Positions 62,325-64,000 of a stretch of DNA of 64,000 nt are shown here, piece after piece. A model generated the notes under the pieces. The model was not told where the DNA came from and ran no database searches. It saw only the letters and a list, made by a program, of their open reading frames with translations. A program made the translations under genes and the position numbers. Position 1 is the first letter of the stretch; the number at the start of each line of letters is the position of its first letter. The DNA is from GYS-P2D sp964522505 (GTDB lineage Bacteria > Bacteroidota > Bacteroidia > Chitinophagales > Saprospiraceae): NCBI GenBank assembly GCA_964522505.1, contig CAZFWJ010000004.1, positions 36,973 to 100,972 of the forward strand. Reading direction: 5' to 3'.

Positions 62325-62475
62325 TAATAATGCCGCATGGGATTGATTAAAGAGATGGAATTTAGGCAAGGCAAAAAACCGCAGTAATAGCAGAGCTATT
62401 GCTAGCCTGCCTTGCCGGCAGGCAGGTATTTTTTACGCTGGATCAATTCTATTTCCAATCATGATATGCGGCAAA
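62325..62475. repeat. Palindromic intergenic repeat element
   Basis: An imperfect inverted repeat of about 150 bp. The outer arms carry TGCCGCAT (62331-62338) and its complement ATGCGGCA (62466-62473), with further matching stretches (GATTG, AAAAAACC). The centre forms a hairpin from AGTAATAGC and GCTATTGCT around AGA. A 21-bp GC-rich near-palindrome, CCTGCCTTGCCGGCAGGCAG plus one G (62406-62426), is inserted in the right arm. No coding frame spans it. It fills most of the 297-bp gap between the DUF6503 gene and the isomerase-like gene. The layout suggests a small, non-autonomous repeat family. Confidence 0.65.
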
Positions 62476-62592
62476 TATAATTTCAATTAGTATATGTATG
62501 TATTACGAAATATAAAGGGATACAGCTCGAGAATGTTCGATCCTGCTTGTGAGAACCTTTTTTTGGCTCCTTTCTAATAGTATATTTACCGC

Positions 62593-63486
62593 ATGGAACG
62601 AAGGGCATTTGTTAAAGACATAGGAATAATTGGAGGCATGACAATTACCGCCTTATCCTGTTCGCCAGCATTGACAGAACCTAAGTACCAACTGGGATAT
62701 CAACTTTACTCCATCCGAGATGAAATGGCCATTAAGCCAATTGAAACTTTAAAATCGCTTAAAGACATGGGGTATAGCGATTTTGAAATCTATGGATTTG
62801 ATGCTGACAGAGGAATGATTTATGGCTTTACACCAACAGCCTTTAAGGATGTTCTGGATGATTTAGGGTTGTCTGTGTCGAGTGGGCACTATGGTTTTTC
62901 ACCATTTTTAAAGCAGAGCGATGAGAAGCTAAAAAAGTTTGTAGATCAATGCATTACGGCAGCGAAAGAAATGGATAGCAAATATATTACCTGGCCATGG
63001 CTTGCTCCAGAACTTAGAACCTTAGACAATTTCAAGTTGATGTCCCAAAAATTGAATGTCATTGGAGAGCAAGTATCTAAAGCGGGTCTCGGGTTTGCCT
63101 ATCATAATCATGGTTTTGAATTCGAAGACCACGATGGAGAAAATGGTTTTGACATCATTATAAATGAAACCGATCCTTCAATAGTCAAATTGGAAATCGA
63201 CATGTATTGGGTCATGCATTCCTCTAACTATACTCCACAAGAACTAATTGACGCTCAACCTGGACGGTATGTGATGTGGCACATTAAGGACATGGACAAA
63301 ATCACAAGAGATTATACCGAACTGGGCAATGGTTCAATAGACTATACAACACTACTCCCTGATCCTATTACCTCAGGACTTGAATACTACTACATAGAAC
63401 AAGGCGGAAACTATGCGACCAATTCTCTGACGAGTGCTTCTGATAGTGCTGAATATTTTAAGACTCATCTTCAAGGTAGGTTGTAG
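62593..63486 (+). CDS. Sugar phosphate isomerase/epimerase-like TIM-barrel protein, Tat lipoprotein
   Basis: A 297-residue AP-endonuclease-2 type TIM barrel. The N-terminus has a twin-arginine motif (ERRAFVKDIG) and a likely lipobox ALSC at residues 20-23, so it should be exported folded and lipid anchored. The barrel includes LGYQLYSIRDEM, YSDFEIYGF, FAYHNHGFEF, KLEIDMYWV and MWHIKDMD, with His and Glu/Asp residues in the places used to bind a divalent metal. Members isomerise or epimerise sugars; substrate unknown. A TATATTTA box about 9 bp before the ATG may be its -7 element. Confidence 0.88.
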   Translation: MERRAFVKDIGIIGGMTITALSCSPALTEPKYQLGYQLYSIRDEMAIKPIETLKSLKDMGYSDFEIYGFDADRGMIYGFTPTAFKDVLDDLGLSVSSGHYGFSPFLKQSDEKLKKFVDQCITAAKEMDSKYITWPWLAPELRTLDNFKLMSQKLNVIGEQVSKAGLGFAYHNHGFEFEDHDGENGFDIIINETDPSIVKLEIDMYWVMHSSNYTPQELIDAQPGRYVMWHIKDMDKITRDYTELGNGSIDYTTLLPDPITSGLEYYYIEQGGNYATNSLTSASDSAEYFKTHLQGRL

Positions 63487-63800
63487 CATTTTAGCTGAAG
63501 GTTTGGCGATATGTGGCAGATTTGGCGATAGCCCATCTGGCATCAAGAGGGTCTTGTGTATGTGGCGTAGCCAGCGGGAGTATCATACCTTTTGTTGAGC
63601 AAAACCTTCGGTAACCTTTGTATAAGATTTGCATATCAACTGCGCCTTGTATTATTTTATGGGTTATGTGCAATTAGGGAGTATTTCATAGACTGTGTCA
63701 ACCTATGTAACTACAGTAAAATATTTTTTTGTGAGATTTGTAATTGAACGGTCTCCCGACGAAGGAGGATGTGCTGTGGTATCTCTTTAGCTATCGGATT

Positions 63801-63947
63801 TTATTTATAGTGAAATCTACACTGCATGATTGTACAAATTTGATCTACTTTCTTCTTCCCAGCTATTTCATATACAATTCTATGTTCTTGGTTTATTCTT
63901 CTTGACCACAAACCTTTCAATTGATGCTTTAGAGGTTCAGGCTTTCT
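63801..63947 (-). pseudogene. Truncated YoeB-type toxin, C-terminal half
   Basis: The frame reads KPEPLKHQLKGLWSRRINQE then HRIVYEI and ends CRFHYK with a stop at 63801-63803. This is the C-terminal half of the YoeB/Txe ribosome-dependent mRNA interferase, including the conserved S-R-R-I-N-x-E-H-R-x-V-Y and C-R-x-H-Y. The N-terminal half and any YefM antitoxin are missing; homology stops at the KPEPLK segment, exactly where an insertion-sequence-like end begins. It is therefore inactive. Confidence 0.8.
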
Positions 63948-64000
63948 GAGGTGGTGCTAAAAAGCCGGACACATTAATTTAAGAATAAAATGTATTAACT
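63947..64000 (+). mobile_element. Probable IS3-family-like terminus (runs off the window)
   Basis: The sequence starting TGAGGTGGTGCTAAAAAGCC and continuing GGACAC has the shape of IS3-group (IS150-like) ends: a 5'-TG, then a run of A ending in AAAAAG, then C/T-GGACA. It begins precisely where homology to YoeB ends. No transposase frame is in view because the window ends at 64000. The family assignment is by end similarity only. Confidence 0.4.

Noticed and set aside
63491..63673. Leftward 60-codon frame after the isomerase-like gene
   Set aside because: Low-complexity, no family, no ribosome-binding signal; region 63487-63800 otherwise shows nothing identifiable.
1..64000. CRISPR arrays, rRNA, tRNA, prophage
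   Set aside because: No spaced direct repeats of array type, no rRNA-like sequence, no tRNA cloverleaf and no phage structural genes were seen on either strand.

Overview
This window looks like chromosomal DNA of a Bacteroidota bacterium. The evidence is gldA-gldF-gldG (gliding and type IX secretion associated ABC genes), DUF3098, DUF4286 and DUF6503 family proteins, a two-component sensor with TPRs before a HisKA_2 kinase core, a TonB-dependent receptor with an N-terminal carboxypeptidase-like domain, scarce Shine-Dalgarno sequences, and a few promoter-like TAnnTTTG boxes. Base composition is moderately AT-rich. Order or genus cannot be fixed from sequence alone. No rRNA, tRNA, CRISPR array or prophage was seen.

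Layout. 1-7.3 kb: the 3' end of a penicillin-acylase family gene, then leftward genes for a TPR sensor kinase, leucyl-tRNA synthetase, a YheT-type hydrolase and a glycerophosphodiesterase. 7.5-14 kb: a divergent unit of a predicted membrane-bound HTH protein (left) and a TonB receptor (right), separated by 20-bp-phased direct repeats, followed by AEC and SLC13 transporters. 14.2-22.4 kb: a tight nine-gene rightward run (ftsX, DUF3098, uppP, truB, gldA, gldF, gldG, a zinc phospholipase C-like gene, DUF368) joining cell envelope, lipid-carrier recycling and gliding functions. 22.5-24.6 kb: a TPR/propeller/SPOR envelope protein with its own promoter-like box and terminator. 24.6-32.6 kb: DinB-like protein, MiaE, prolyl oligopeptidase, an Nramp-like carrier without the family's metal motif, an aminotransferase and a GH5 glucanase.

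32.7-45.3 kb: a six-hairpin glycosidase-like protein beside an internally duplicated secreted protein, RlmF, an FMN-dependent hydroxy-acid dehydrogenase, Tex, and a penicillin acylase with a membrane partner. 45.7-49.6 kb: a divergent peptide deformylase, a fatty-acid hydroxylase, a cold-shock protein and an MscS channel. 49.8-55.2 kb: one 1803-residue secreted beta-helix protein. 55.8-63.5 kb: DUF4286, the c-di-AMP synthase CdaA, a sulfatase, an M20 dipeptidase, TrmD, DUF6503 and a sugar isomerase-like protein.

Several gaps hold decayed genes: a histidine-kinase tail (28.7 kb), a frameshifted GH88 C-terminus (41.1-41.5 kb), a YoeB toxin tail abutting what looks like an insertion-sequence end at the right edge (63.8-64 kb), and a few unassigned open fragments. 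A 150-bp palindromic repeat element lies at 62.3 kb. The strongest candidate for an undescribed system is the 7.5-11.6 kb regulator/direct-repeat/TonB-receptor unit. Much of the rest is ordinary housekeeping and envelope biology.
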